In this document: positions 7,756 through 15,633 of the stretch, piece by piece
How the letters are laid out: the number at the start of each line of letters is the position of its first letter
Numbering within the stretch: position 1 is the first letter of the stretch
From: Tannerellaceae bacterium
GTDB taxonomy: Bacteria; Bacteroidota; Bacteroidia; Bacteroidales; Tannerellaceae
Assembly: GCA_031267775.1 (NCBI GenBank)
Contig: JAIRYL010000079.1
Coordinates: 1 to 19,176 of the forward strand
Direction of reading: 5' to 3'
DNA: 19,176 nucleotides
The notes under the pieces: generated by a model
What the model was told of the DNA's origin: nothing
Database searches by the model: none
Seen by the model: only the letters and a program-made list of their open reading frames with translations
Position numbers and translations under genes: made by a program

Positions 7756-9021
7756 TTACATTACTTTGCTCAATGTCTCGGCCGGCATGATGCTTGCGGC
7801 TTTTTGAGCCGGGAACAATCCAGCTATAACGCCAGCTAACGCCAGCATTATGAACGAAAGTAAAACAATGGAAAAGTTAATGGCGGCTTTCGCAAATATC
7901 TGCTCTTCATCGCTTTGAAGCGCCGAGACAACCCAATTGTAAACCCCAAGTCCGGTAAAGCCGAAAAACATGCCGGCAATTCCAAATATTACAGTTATCA
8001 GCAACGCTTCTATAATGATAAGTTCGTAAATGGAAGCGGGCGTTGCTCCTAAGGCTTTTCTAATACCTATTTCCTGCGTGCGTTCTCTAACGACGACAAG
8101 CATGATGTTTGTGACGCCAATCATACCCGACAAAATAAAGCACAAGCCCAAAATCCACAGGAATGTATCCACTCCATCAAACAACAGGTTGAAAGCTTTG
8201 ACCTGCAATTGTATGTTAGTGACGAGCAATGCGCGTTTGTCGTCTTCAGAGAAACCTGTTTCTTGCGCCAGGTAATTGCGTAATTTTCCTTCAAATGTTT
8301 CAATGGCCGTGTTGTCGTGCAATATGGCTCCGAAAGTCGTGTAGCTTCTTTCAGGATTGAAAGTAGCCAGCAGCGCGCTTGCGGGAACGTACATATTGTT
8401 CTGCTCCATGATACTGGAAAGCGTTCCGCTCTTTAAAACGCCTACTACGCAAAACATAACGCCTTCGATATTGATGTATTTTCCGACAGGATACTCTTTG
8501 TCGAAAAGGACGTCTCCAACATATTCGCTTATGATAATACTCCGGCGCTGTTCGCGATAATCGATCGGATTAAGAAAGCGCCCTTCGCCTACTTCTAATG
8601 ATTTCATTCGTAGATAATCTTCGCTTATTCCCTTCAGATTAAACCAGCCGATATTGTCTTTGTAGACAATGGGATTATTAGCAGGCAACGTTATTTCCGA
8701 CGCTATTTGCCGGATTTCGACGAACCGTTTTTTCAAACGGCTCAGTAACTCGTCATTGAAGCTGATTTGCGAACCCATTTGCAAGCCGTTACTTGTAGCT
8801 CTCGATACCCGACTGCCTGTTACCCAAATGCTATTGGATGCATATCCGCTGAAGACGCTCAGCGTACCGCTGCGGAAACCGTTCCCTGCTCCCAGCAACA
8901 CAATCAAAATAAAAATGCCCCAGGCGATATTAAATCCCGTCAGTATGGAGCGAGCCTTATGCTGCTTGACCGATGAATAAACTTCGTGCAATACTTCTCC
9001 AAATCTTTCGATAAACTTCAT
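7756..9021 (-). CDS. MacB/FtsX-type ABC permease without ATPase domain
   Basis: This 421-residue membrane protein has the four-helix FtsX/MacB layout. One helix lies near the N-terminus (about 26-46), followed by a large periplasmic domain (about 50-280, MacB_PCD-like). Three helices follow at about 285-308, 335-360 and 385-408. The hallmark VRERTQEIGIRKALGA sits after the second helix, and the C-terminal MPAETLSKVM matches the usual P-x-E-x-L ending. Such proteins pass mechanical force from a cytoplasmic ATPase to the periplasm instead of forming a pore. Canonical MacB carries its own ATPase domain; here it is absent and must come from a separate protein. The only ATPase in the operon is of NatA type. 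Confidence 0.9.
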   Translation of the reverse strand: MKFIERFGEVLHEVYSSVKQHKARSILTGFNIAWGIFILIVLLGAGNGFRSGTLSVFSGYASNSIWVTGSRVSRATSNGLQMGSQISFNDELLSRLKKRFVEIRQIASEITLPANNPIVYKDNIGWFNLKGISEDYLRMKSLEVGEGRFLNPIDYREQRRSIIISEYVGDVLFDKEYPVGKYINIEGVMFCVVGVLKSGTLSSIMEQNNMYVPASALLATFNPERSYTTFGAILHDNTAIETFEGKLRNYLAQETGFSEDDKRALLVTNIQLQVKAFNLLFDGVDTFLWILGLCFILSGMIGVTNIMLVVVRERTQEIGIRKALGATPASIYELIIIEALLITVIFGIAGMFFGFTGLGVYNWVVSALQSDEEQIFAKAAINFSIVLLSFIMLALAGVIAGLFPAQKAASIMPAETLSKVM

Positions 9022-9031
9022 GCTGAATGGC

Positions 9032-9727
9032 TTACATTATAACGTCTTTCCATTTCGCTTCGGCAAAAAAGGCGGCGCAAACAGGATAGATTGTTAGTAT
9101 AATCCAAAATATCAAACATAGAATTAGCGCTTTCATATAGTTGATATCCGTAAAGACTTTCAGGCCGATGCATAGTAACAGGATGAACCATATCTGAAAG
9201 GGATTAACCAAACTTAAGAACTGATATATGGCTGCGCCTGATTTGTCTAAGGTTGTCAGCAGGTTTAGCCCCGTCAATGAAACGTCGTACATGTTCTCTA
9301 TTTTGTCCAATCCTCTCATGTACAGCAATCCGGTATTAACAAAGTCGCCTGTCAACAACGCAAAATAACTGTAAAGAATCAATGTGAAGGATTTAGTATA
9401 TGTCAGCGAAGGCTTCGCAATCGCGGTAATGATATACAAAAGAAAGGCATAGAGAAACAATGTTATTGCCATTTCCAGCATGCTGCCGAGAATCTGAAGA
9501 TATCTCAGCTTGTAGGCCACATCAAAAGCCATATCCATCTGATTTTGGGGCAGTGATGAAAGGGTGAGTTTCAAAATTCTCATCGTTAGAGGTAATTGTA
9601 TAACCAAATTCACCGCCGCAACTAAAAGCGACGCCGTTAAAGCCAACACGGGAAATTTGCTTTCTTCCCTCAATTGCCCGAAAGCCCTTGTTGGGCTACC
9701 TGACAGTACCTGTAATAATGTATTCAT
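9032..9727 (-). CDS. Yip1-family-like integral membrane protein
   Basis: This 231-residue hydrophobic protein has about five predicted membrane helices, for example around residues 28-50 and 84-110 and two near the C-terminus (ILCLIFWIILTIYPVCAAFF). The N-terminal part, SGSPTRAFGQLREESKFPVLAL, resembles the start of bacterial Yip1-domain proteins, which often sit beside ABC transporter genes; the assignment is from pattern memory and is moderate. It lies 10 bases before the MacB-like gene and 19 bases after the ABC-2 permease gene in a continuous operon. It is probably an accessory membrane subunit of the same transport system. Its mechanism is not known. Confidence 0.65.
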   Translation of the reverse strand: MNTLLQVLSGSPTRAFGQLREESKFPVLALTASLLVAAVNLVIQLPLTMRILKLTLSSLPQNQMDMAFDVAYKLRYLQILGSMLEMAITLFLYAFLLYIITAIAKPSLTYTKSFTLILYSYFALLTGDFVNTGLLYMRGLDKIENMYDVSLTGLNLLTTLDKSGAAIYQFLSLVNPFQIWFILLLCIGLKVFTDINYMKALILCLIFWIILTIYPVCAAFFAEAKWKDVIM

Positions 9728-9746
9728 AACAAATGCGTCGTTGAAT

Positions 9747-11027
9747 TTAACTTTTTAACAGTGAAATAATTTCGGTTAAAGTAAGATTTTTGCCTTCGTG
9801 TAAAATGGAGTTCTTATATATTTTCCCTGACAGTCCGATAATAACAAAAACAGTTAATATCAACAACAAAGCCGAAATCAGAAAATCAAGCGGCGGAACG
9901 CCGTAAATAACGCGCCCCATCATTATTATGGGAGATGTGAATGGAATTATTGAAAACCAATAGGACAAAACGCTGTCCGGACTGTTTACGGTATTTGAAA
10001 GAACGATCACGGCAAGGATTAACGGCATGGTTATAACGGCGGTGATCTGGTTCATTTGATCGCTATGTTTTAATACTGCCGCAATCGCGGCAAAAATAGA
10101 CGAATATAGCAGATAACCGCCCAGGAAGAAAAATATAAACGCAGGAATGATTGTATTGAAATCAATTGTGTTGAGGTTAGCCAGCATCCTGTTTATCTCT
10201 ACAGGATCAATCTTTTTACCTAAAAAACCGTTGGCCTGTCCTGCTGCCGACATACTTGCAAAATTTTCAAGAAACGTCGCAATGCTATACAAAATAATAG
10301 ACCAGCCTATAATCTGTGTTAGTCCCAACAGCGCAACACCAATAATTTTACCCGCCATAAATTTTACAGGCGAGACGGAGGTAATAATTAATTCGATGAT
10401 TTTATTCGTTTTTTCTTCTAAAACGCCTCGCATAACCTGCGAACTGAACAGAAAAATAACTAAGTAAACTGTTATGCCCATCAACAAACAGAGGTTTCTA
10501 TGGTACGGAGTAAATTGTCTTCCTGCATCGCCTGTTTTAACAGTCTCCAAGAAAACAGAGCGTTCGGTATCGGATATCTTTTTGGTTATATCTCCTATTC
10601 CGAACGATTCCAAACTATTATCCAATAGTTTGTTTCGTATAGATGTTCGTATTATATTTTCCAAATAAATGCTGGGCTGCTTTTTACTGAAATATTTCAC
10701 CTTTGTAGAGGAAAAATCCGAGCTTTCAATATAAACAACTCCATCCAGGTTGTTTTCATTTATAAGACTGACAATATCATCAACCCATTTTCCATCTAAC
10801 AGGTTAACTTTAAATTCGGTAATGTTCAATGATTCGTTTAGTTTACCACTATTGTCTATCAATCCGATTGATAGTTCTTTATAATCTTCGTGTTGTTGGG
10901 AAAAATAGATAGGCAGCAATAATATTAACGACAAAAAAAATGGCGCCAGTAAAGTAATCAAAATGAAAGATTTTTCCCGTACTCTTGTAAAATATTCTCT
11001 CTGTATAATATGTATTAATTCGTTCAT
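9747..11027 (-). CDS. NatB-like ABC-2 transporter permease
   Basis: This 426-residue protein starts with the typical ABC-2 N-terminus MNELIHIIQREYFTRVREK and a first membrane helix (about 20-44). A soluble extracytoplasmic domain follows to about 175. A block of five or six helices runs to the C-terminus, with VMRGVLEEKTNKIIELIITS matching the coupling region of NatB-type permeases. It works with the NatA-like ATPase directly upstream; the start codon overlaps the ATPase stop as ATGA (11024-11027), so translation is coupled. NatAB-type systems export ions, drugs or peptides; the substrate here cannot be read from the sequence. Confidence 0.88.
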   Translation of the reverse strand: MNELIHIIQREYFTRVREKSFILITLLAPFFLSLILLLPIYFSQQHEDYKELSIGLIDNSGKLNESLNITEFKVNLLDGKWVDDIVSLINENNLDGVVYIESSDFSSTKVKYFSKKQPSIYLENIIRTSIRNKLLDNSLESFGIGDITKKISDTERSVFLETVKTGDAGRQFTPYHRNLCLLMGITVYLVIFLFSSQVMRGVLEEKTNKIIELIITSVSPVKFMAGKIIGVALLGLTQIIGWSIILYSIATFLENFASMSAAGQANGFLGKKIDPVEINRMLANLNTIDFNTIIPAFIFFFLGGYLLYSSIFAAIAAVLKHSDQMNQITAVITMPLILAVIVLSNTVNSPDSVLSYWFSIIPFTSPIIMMGRVIYGVPPLDFLISALLLILTVFVIIGLSGKIYKNSILHEGKNLTLTEIISLLKS

Positions 11028-11965
11028 AATAACTGATTTGCATTTGTTACATAATCTATGAAAATATCATTCATCGAAGGATGTATTTCGCTGAATGACG
11101 TTAATCCTTTTTGTATTAATATGTTTGACAAAATCCTTTCAACGTCTTCTTCATTTTTCAATTGCACTTTGTAATTTCCTTTTTTATTTGAAATTATATA
11201 ACCGTTAACAGCATCGCATTGCTTACTGAAAAATTCGTTGTTTTGCTTAAATTGAAATTCATATATGTATGATTGTTTGTTTTGTTTTGTTTCATACACT
11301 TTTCCCGATAAAAGCAATTTTCCTTTATTTATGAGCATTACTTCATCACAAAATTGTTCTACTGAGTTCATATCATGAGTCGAGAGAATGACTGTTTTTC
11401 CTGATTGATTAAATTCAACAATTTCTTTTCCAAGCGTTTCTCTATTTATCGGATCAAGCCCGGAGAGTGGCTCATCAAGTATCAGAATATCGGGCTGATG
11501 AATAACGGAAACAATAAACTGCACCTTTTGCTGCATACCCTTCGATAATTCATCAGGTTTCTTATTCCACCAATCAGCTATTTCAAGTTTGTCAAACCAT
11601 TGCCTTAATTTTTTTTCGGCGTCTTGTTTTGTCAATCCTTTGAAAACAGCCAGATAAATAATCTGTTCTCCGATTTTCATATTTTTGTATAGTCCCCGTT
11701 CTTCAGGAAGATATCCGATTCGCTTTCTGTTTAGCCTGTTAAGCGGTTGTTCGTCGAACAACACACACCCAGCGTCTTGCACAAGTAACCCCGCAATAAT
11801 CCGAATCAAAGTAGTTTTACCGGCTCCGTTCGGTCCCAGAAATCCAAAAATACAACCTTTCGGAATCGAAAAACTTATGTTATCCAAAGCTGTCTGTCCT
11901 TTATATCGCTTTAATAAATTGCATATTTCTATCATATAAACATCGAATTTATGTGTTATTATCAT
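11024..11965 (-). CDS. NatA-like ABC transporter ATP-binding protein
   Basis: This is a complete ABC ATPase of up to 313 residues. It shows Walker A GPNGAGKT (44-51), a YLPEERGLY segment at the Q-loop in which Glu replaces Gln as in NatA relatives (85-93), the signature LSKGMQQ (140-146), Walker B LILDEP with D-loop SGLD (161-170) and the H-loop His in STHD. A C-terminal extension of about 100 residues is typical of the NatA group. The first ATG (11965) overlaps the stop of the gene before it as ATGA, which favours coupled translation. The family consensus, however, begins at the second ATG (11935, MIEICNLLKRYKG), so the true start is uncertain. It should energise the ABC-2 permease and perhaps also the MacB-like permease. 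Confidence 0.92.
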   Translation of the reverse strand: MIITHKFDVYMIEICNLLKRYKGQTALDNISFSIPKGCIFGFLGPNGAGKTTLIRIIAGLLVQDAGCVLFDEQPLNRLNRKRIGYLPEERGLYKNMKIGEQIIYLAVFKGLTKQDAEKKLRQWFDKLEIADWWNKKPDELSKGMQQKVQFIVSVIHQPDILILDEPLSGLDPINRETLGKEIVEFNQSGKTVILSTHDMNSVEQFCDEVMLINKGKLLLSGKVYETKQNKQSYIYEFQFKQNNEFFSKQCDAVNGYIISNKKGNYKVQLKNEEDVERILSNILIQKGLTSFSEIHPSMNDIFIDYVTNANQLL

Positions 11966-12243
11966 TCAAAAGATTTCAAGTTATTCTTGTTGGCCAATCT
12001 AGTAGATTCATATTTCACTTTGAAAAAAATATATAAATTATTACCTATAATATTAATTTGACTCCCTAATATAATACGATGAAGTCTATCTAACGAATAA
12101 TCATCCAACAATGTCAAATTTAATATTTTAAAAGAAAAACCATTTTCCTCTAAAACCGTAGCCAATGGCAAAAGATAATACAAATATGAAATACTTTCAT
12201 TTCTTGGCAGAAGTCCATCTATAAATAATTTATCAGTTTTCAT
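11962..12243 (-). CDS. Short protein resembling the start of a B12-binding domain
   Basis: This 93-residue protein starts KLFIDGLLPRNESISYLYYL and continues LATVLEENGFSFKILNL, then SLDRLHRII and INIIGNNLYIF. This beta-alpha-beta-alpha-beta order, with a helix of the AxxLEExG type, resembles the N-terminus of cobalamin-binding (Rossmann-like) domains in radical SAM enzymes. The domain stops after the third strand. The DxHxxG cobalamin motif and any radical SAM CxxxCxxC motif are absent, and the last 20 residues look unrelated. It may be the remnant of a longer enzyme gene, or a free-standing small protein. It starts 2 bases after an upstream stop and overlaps the ATPase gene by ATGA, so it is in the operon. 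The DNA is very AT-rich. Confidence 0.55.
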   Translation of the reverse strand: MKTDKLFIDGLLPRNESISYLYYLLPLATVLEENGFSFKILNLTLLDDYSLDRLHRIILGSQINIIGNNLYIFFKVKYESTRLANKNNLKSFE

Positions 12244-12245
12244 AT

Positions 12246-12410
12246 TTACATCAGATATTTAACAAAATACAGGCAATTATTAAACTCTAATTCTTCAATA
12301 AGATTCATGAGTGAATTTCTCTCTTTTATGCTAAAATTCTCAAATAATTTTTTCATAGATAATTTGCTTAGTAATAACGTAAATAATTTATGGTATGTCT
12401 CATTATATAC
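12246..12410 (-). pseudogene. In-frame continuation of the unknown gene after an amber codon
   Basis: Directly after the TAG at 12411-12413 the same frame stays open for 54 codons, to TAA at 12246-12248. The encoded segment (for example HKLFTLLLSKLS, ENFSIKERNSLMNLIEELEF, LYFVKYLM) is helical with mixed charge, like the upstream part. It ends 2 bases before the next gene, the spacing expected for genuine operon genes. This suggests that the amber codon interrupts what was one gene of about 210 codons. Alternatively the piece from the internal ATG at 12356 (36 codons) is a separate small gene. Confidence 0.5.
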
Positions 12411-12878
12411 CTATTCATTCTTGTCTACATAAAAATTATCATCAGTGAAAACATGCGTATTCCTTAAATTGTCAAAGTAAATTTTAGATGAAAGAATCGG
12501 AGTGTATGTTAATAAATCTTTTTCTATTTGATACAAAAAGTAAATAAACCGATTATTCAAATACAAAATAGAGTTTGAATTATGGACTATCAATATATAT
12601 AATTGGCTAACAATACCATATTTAGCCAATAAAGCAATTCGACGTCTATGTTTCAGTGATATTTTATGATACATCTTCTTCTGTTCAATTTGTATCTTTT
12701 TATTTACTTTTACTAACCAATTATTATGTTCAATATTTTTTCTCAAATAGTCAAAATCCGATATTGAATTAGCTGTTTCGCTTAATGTTTTGTAGTCAAA
12801 TGTTATATCAACTAATCCAGTTGAACAATCAAGCAATTCCATAATAAAATCTAAACATGTATCCTTTTGGCTAATCAT
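12411..12878 (-). CDS. Unknown protein, probably truncated by an amber codon
   Basis: This 155-codon frame ends in TAG. The start ATG at 12878 is preceded in frame by a stop and, about 14 bases upstream, by AAAGG. The product is rich in Ile, Leu, Asn, Lys and Tyr. It contains a basic stretch (KKMYHKISLKHRRRIALLAKYG) and a hydrophobic segment (IVSQLYILIVHNSNSILYL), and shows no catalytic motif that I recognise. It heads the minus-strand operon and lies about 190 bases from the IS982 remnant. Base composition is much more AT-rich than that of the transporter genes. Function unknown; see the downstream in-frame continuation. Confidence 0.5.
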   Translation of the reverse strand: MISQKDTCLDFIMELLDCSTGLVDITFDYKTLSETANSISDFDYLRKNIEHNNWLVKVNKKIQIEQKKMYHKISLKHRRRIALLAKYGIVSQLYILIVHNSNSILYLNNRFIYFLYQIEKDLLTYTPILSSKIYFDNLRNTHVFTDDNFYVDKNE

Positions 12879-13067
12879 TTTATCTGTTTGTATAATCCTT
12901 TTGTTTAGAGAATAATTCTATTTTTTATCATTTTATATTATCACACTAATTACGATACAAATTAAAGTATATATAATGAAATAAAAAATAACACATACAT
13001 GGTATTTTGAAGGTTTTACGAATAAAAAATATTCTCTTGTTGGTCGTAAAATATTGCCATAACTACA

Positions 13068-13784
13068 AACCTGAGTTCGACGTAAGAAAAGAATAAAAAA
13101 ATTGGTAAGTTGGCTGATATTTATCATCTTTATAGCTCAAAATCAATAAAATAAATATCATGGCACAACTTACCACCGACAAAATTATCGAAATTTATTG
13201 TATGCAGACGATTTTTACAAAGAATTCTCAAAAGAAGTCCAAAAACACCAAATTTTCCCCGATGACGGTAAACGGCATAGAAATCGTTCACTTTCCATGT
13301 CCGGCGCTGAGATCATTACCATTATAATTTGTTTTCACTGCAGCAGTTTTCGTAACCTGAAACATTTTTATCTGCTTTATGTTACTAAACATTTGCAGGG
13401 AGAATTTCCCAATCTGCTCTCTTACAATCGTTTTGTTGAGCTTGAGCGAAAAGTCATGATTCCGTTTGCGCTATTATTGAAACCATTAACGATGAACTGA
13501 AAAACAGTTGCGAAATAGAACATTCCCGGCGTCGCAGTCCGGCAAATTTCCTGATAAACCTGTTTGCCGGACCGGCTGCATACAGTTTCTTCGAGAAAAA
13601 ACCGGCCATAAAGTTTGAACGTTCCCTGCCAACCGGACAATTGGAACTGTTCTATTAATCAGTACATTATAAATCAGTCGTACAAAACAGGTTTGACCCG
13701 AAGAAAATCCGGACCTAACTTTTGCATCTATTCATTCAAGCGTTTATAGCCAAATTATTACATCAATTATGTCGAACTCATGTT
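13068..13784. mobile_element. Decayed IS982-family insertion sequence
   Basis: Inverted ends AACCTGAGTTCGACGTAA (13068-13085) and TTATGTCGAACTCATGTT (13767-13784) match at 16 of 18 bases. Between them lies a broken IS982-type transposase. The element is about 715 bp; a complete member is about 1 kb, so roughly a third is missing. No clear target duplication can be seen. It sits just upstream of the minus-strand operon. Confidence 0.8.
13160..13658 (+). pseudogene. IS982-family transposase, frameshifted and internally deleted
   Basis: The reading starts at ATG 13160 as MAQLTTDKIIEIYCM, then shifts frame near 13203 by what looks like one lost base. It continues as ADDFYKEFSKEVQKHQIF, then MSGAEIITIIICFHCSSFR and NLLSYNRFVELERKVMIPFAL, a clear IS982 N-terminal half. 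Near 13470 it jumps, in another frame, to the C-terminal end IIETINDELKNSCEIEHSRR, then SPANFLINLFAGPAAYSFF and finally LPTGQLELFY. The central part of about 115 residues, which holds most of the catalytic DDE core, is missing. The final Glu region (IIET-NDELKN) remains. It is dead as a transposase but could be moved in trans by an intact copy. Confidence 0.88.
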
Positions 13785-13814
13785 ATTATTCTCGATAAAA
13801 AAACCTCAACCCTG

Positions 13815-13844
13815 CTTGCAGTAATCCAAATATTCGTATATTTG
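13815..13844 (+). promoter_or_regulatory. Promoter of tRNA-Thr
   Basis: TATATTTG (13837-13844) fits the -7 consensus TAnnTTTG exactly. CTTG (13815-13818), 18 bases upstream, resembles the -33 TTTG. Transcription would begin a few bases before the tRNA at 13856. Confidence 0.65.
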
Positions 13845-13855
13845 CGCCACAATTG

Positions 13856-13928
13856 GCCGAAATAGCTCAGTTGGTAGAGCAATTCATTCGTAATGAATAG
13901 GTCGCCGGTTCGAGTCCGGCCTTCGGCT
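13856..13928 (+). tRNA. tRNA-Thr (anticodon CGT)
   Basis: The cloverleaf is complete. The acceptor is GCCGAAA (13856-13862) with CTTCGGC (13921-13927). The D arm is GCTC/GAGC. The anticodon stem ATTCA/TGAAT holds loop TTCGTAA with anticodon CGT at 13889-13891. The T arm GCCGG/CCGGC holds loop TTCGAGT. The seventh acceptor pair is an A-C mismatch. CCA is not encoded. The gene sits beside two insertion elements and has its own promoter and terminator. Confidence 0.93.
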
Positions 13929-13944
13929 CGCTCATTTACATGAC

Positions 13945-13976
13945 AGGCAGTCGCTTTAGGGCGACTGCCTTTTTTT
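13945..13976 (+). terminator. Intrinsic terminator after tRNA-Thr
   Basis: A perfect 10-bp stem, AGGCAGTCGC (13945-13954) with GCGACTGCCT (13961-13970), a 6-base loop and a run of seven T. It ends the single-gene tRNA transcript. Confidence 0.93.
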
Positions 13977-14073
13977 GCGCCGATACACGCACGATGTATT
14001 AGATTCCAAACTCGCCGGCAAACCCCTGTATTTTCCTTACAGACCGCAGGTCTGCATATAAAAAGAGCGCCAG

Positions 14074-14136
14074 TTGCACATAAAGTCATAGGGTAAAAAT
14101 GTACATTTGCACATAAAGTCATAGGGTAAAAATGTA
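14074..14136. repeat. Tandem 30-bp repeat, possible transposon end
   Basis: Two identical 30-bp copies (14074-14103 and 14107-14136), beginning TTGCACATAAAGTCATAGGG and ending TAAAAATGTA, are separated by 3 bases. The core GGGTAAAAATGTA resembles TGGTAAAATTGTACG near 1017. Paired repeats of this kind fit the ends of IS21-like elements, but no istA/istB genes are present. The second copy ends 25 bases before the AAA ATPase gene, so an effect on its expression is also possible. Confidence 0.6.
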
Positions 14137-14160
14137 ACCGGCAAAAAAAACAACTGAAAT

Positions 14161-15633
14161 ATGAAACGAACAGCTTTACGTTTCCTGCAGCAATGGAAAC
14201 AAAAAAAGACGCGAAAACCTCTTATTATCAGAGGGGCTCGTCAAGTAGGCAAAACCTGGTTGATGAAGGAATTTGCCCAAACCGAATATGAAAATTCCGC
14301 CTATATAAATTTTGAAGACAATCAGTCGTTAAAAACGCTATTCGTAAACGATTTCGATATCCCGCGTATCCTGCTGGCTATACAGATCACAACAGGAATA
14401 AAGCCGGAGCCCGGCAAAACGCTGATTATATTTGACGAGATTCAAGAGGCGGAAAGAGCGTTAACTTCATTGAAATATTTCAGAGAAAACGCTCCCGAAT
14501 ATCATATTGTGGCAGCAGGTTCTTTACTTGGAATCGCATTACATGAAAATACGTCTTTTCCCGTAGGCAAGGTTGAATTTTTAGATTTATATCCTCTTAG
14601 GAGGCGTCTGGAAATAAATCATACAAATTTATTGGAACTGTTTTTTGCCAGACGAAGCCTGAAAGCGCGCGCATACCGGGGTATGTAAGCGCTTTCAGGC
14701 TGAAGGATGGCGGAAAACAGGCCGATAAATGTATGATTTATTTCCAGACGCCTCCTAAGCTTCACTGAATTTTTAGAAGCATTGAAACGGCACGATTTAG
14801 CCGATTTAATTCAGCAGCGCCAATGGGAAATGATAAACGCCTTTAAAACAAAGTACATAGAACTGTTAAAGCAATATTACTATGTGGGAGGTATGCCCGA
14901 AGTTCTTGCACATTTTGCCGCGAATCAGGATTTTAGCGAAGTACGCCAGATTCAGCGACAAATACTCGATTCTTACGAACAGGATTTCTCAAAGCATGCT
15001 CCGGCAAACGTCGTTCCACGTATCCGTATGGTATGGAACGCCGTTCCTGCTCAATTATCCAAAGAAAGCCGCAAATTCATTTACGGCTTGATAAAACAGG
15101 GAGCAAGAGCCAAAGAGTTTGAATTAGCCCTGGCCTGGCTGATAGATTGCGGTTTGATACATAAGGTGAATAGAATATCCAAGCCTGCCTTACCATTAAA
15201 AGCCTACGAAGATATGGGAGCATTTAAACTGTATCTGCTTGATATAGGACTATTGGGAGCAATGGCAAATCTGGATGTGAAAACCTTACTTGAGGGCAAC
15301 CTGATCTTCACCGGATTTAAAGGAGCTTTGACCGAACAGTATGTTTTACAGCAATTGGTTACGGATAGAGACGTTTCCATTTTTTATGGGTCGTCAGATA
15401 AATCGAATGGCGAAATAGATTTACTTATACAGTATAAAAACGAGCTTGTTCCAATTGAAGTAAAAGCAGCCGAAAATCTACAGGCAAAAAGCTTACGCGC
15501 TTTTGCTGAAAAGAATAAACCTAAGATGGCCATACGCACATCCATGTCTGATTTCAGAGAAGAAAGCTGGTTGACAAATTTACCTCTATACGCTATGAAT
15601 GAACTGACAGCTTATCTCGAATCAAAAAGTTGA
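14161..15633 (+). pseudogene. AAA/DUF4143 ATPase gene interrupted by a hairpin element
   Basis: The N-terminal AAA_14 part has Walker A GARQVGKT (25-32), Walker B TLIIFDEIQ (87-95) and a sensor-like VAAGSLLG (117-124). It runs to LDLYPL (residue 146). A 159-base insertion follows, bringing an in-frame TAA at 14686-14688. The same frame resumes at 14758 with SFTEFLEAL, the expected next residues, and continues through the DUF4143 part to TGA at 15633. That part keeps a nuclease-fold-like GEIDLLI...VPIEVKA motif. Without the insertion the protein would have about 437 residues, normal for this family. These ATPases are very common accessory genes in Bacteroidetes and archaea; their role is not settled. 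The two halves look otherwise undamaged, so the insertion may be recent. Confidence 0.92.
14600..14755. mobile_element. 156-bp MITE-like palindromic element
   Basis: The ends GGAGGCGTCTGGAAATAAAT (from 14600) and ATTTATTTCCAGACGCCTCC (to 14755) are exact inverted repeats; pairing continues inwards through CATACA/TGTATG. A looser middle (CTGTTTTTTGCC against GGCGGAAAACAG) leads to a perfect 13-bp inner stem, AGCCTGAAAGCGC (14656-14668) with its complement at 14689-14701. At the tip, CATAC/GTATG closes over CGGG. Almost the whole element can fold into one hairpin. Flanking TTA (14597-14599) and TAA (14756-14758) may be a diverged 3-bp target duplication. It has no coding capacity and must be mobilised in trans, if at all. 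Confidence 0.85.

Noticed and set aside
12411..12413. Amber codon read as pyrrolysine or another recoded amino acid
   Set aside because: TAG ends the regulator gene at 16866 as an ordinary stop, and no recoding genes or clear stem-loop element are in the window. Mutation or separate genes are simpler explanations.
12933..13127. A 64-codon minus-strand frame as a possible precursor peptide
   Set aside because: Its start lies inside the IS982 left end and it has no leader/core pattern or start context. It is probably chance in AT-rich DNA.
13422..13640. A 72-codon minus-strand frame
   Set aside because: It is the shadow of the IS982 transposase C-terminal end on the plus strand.
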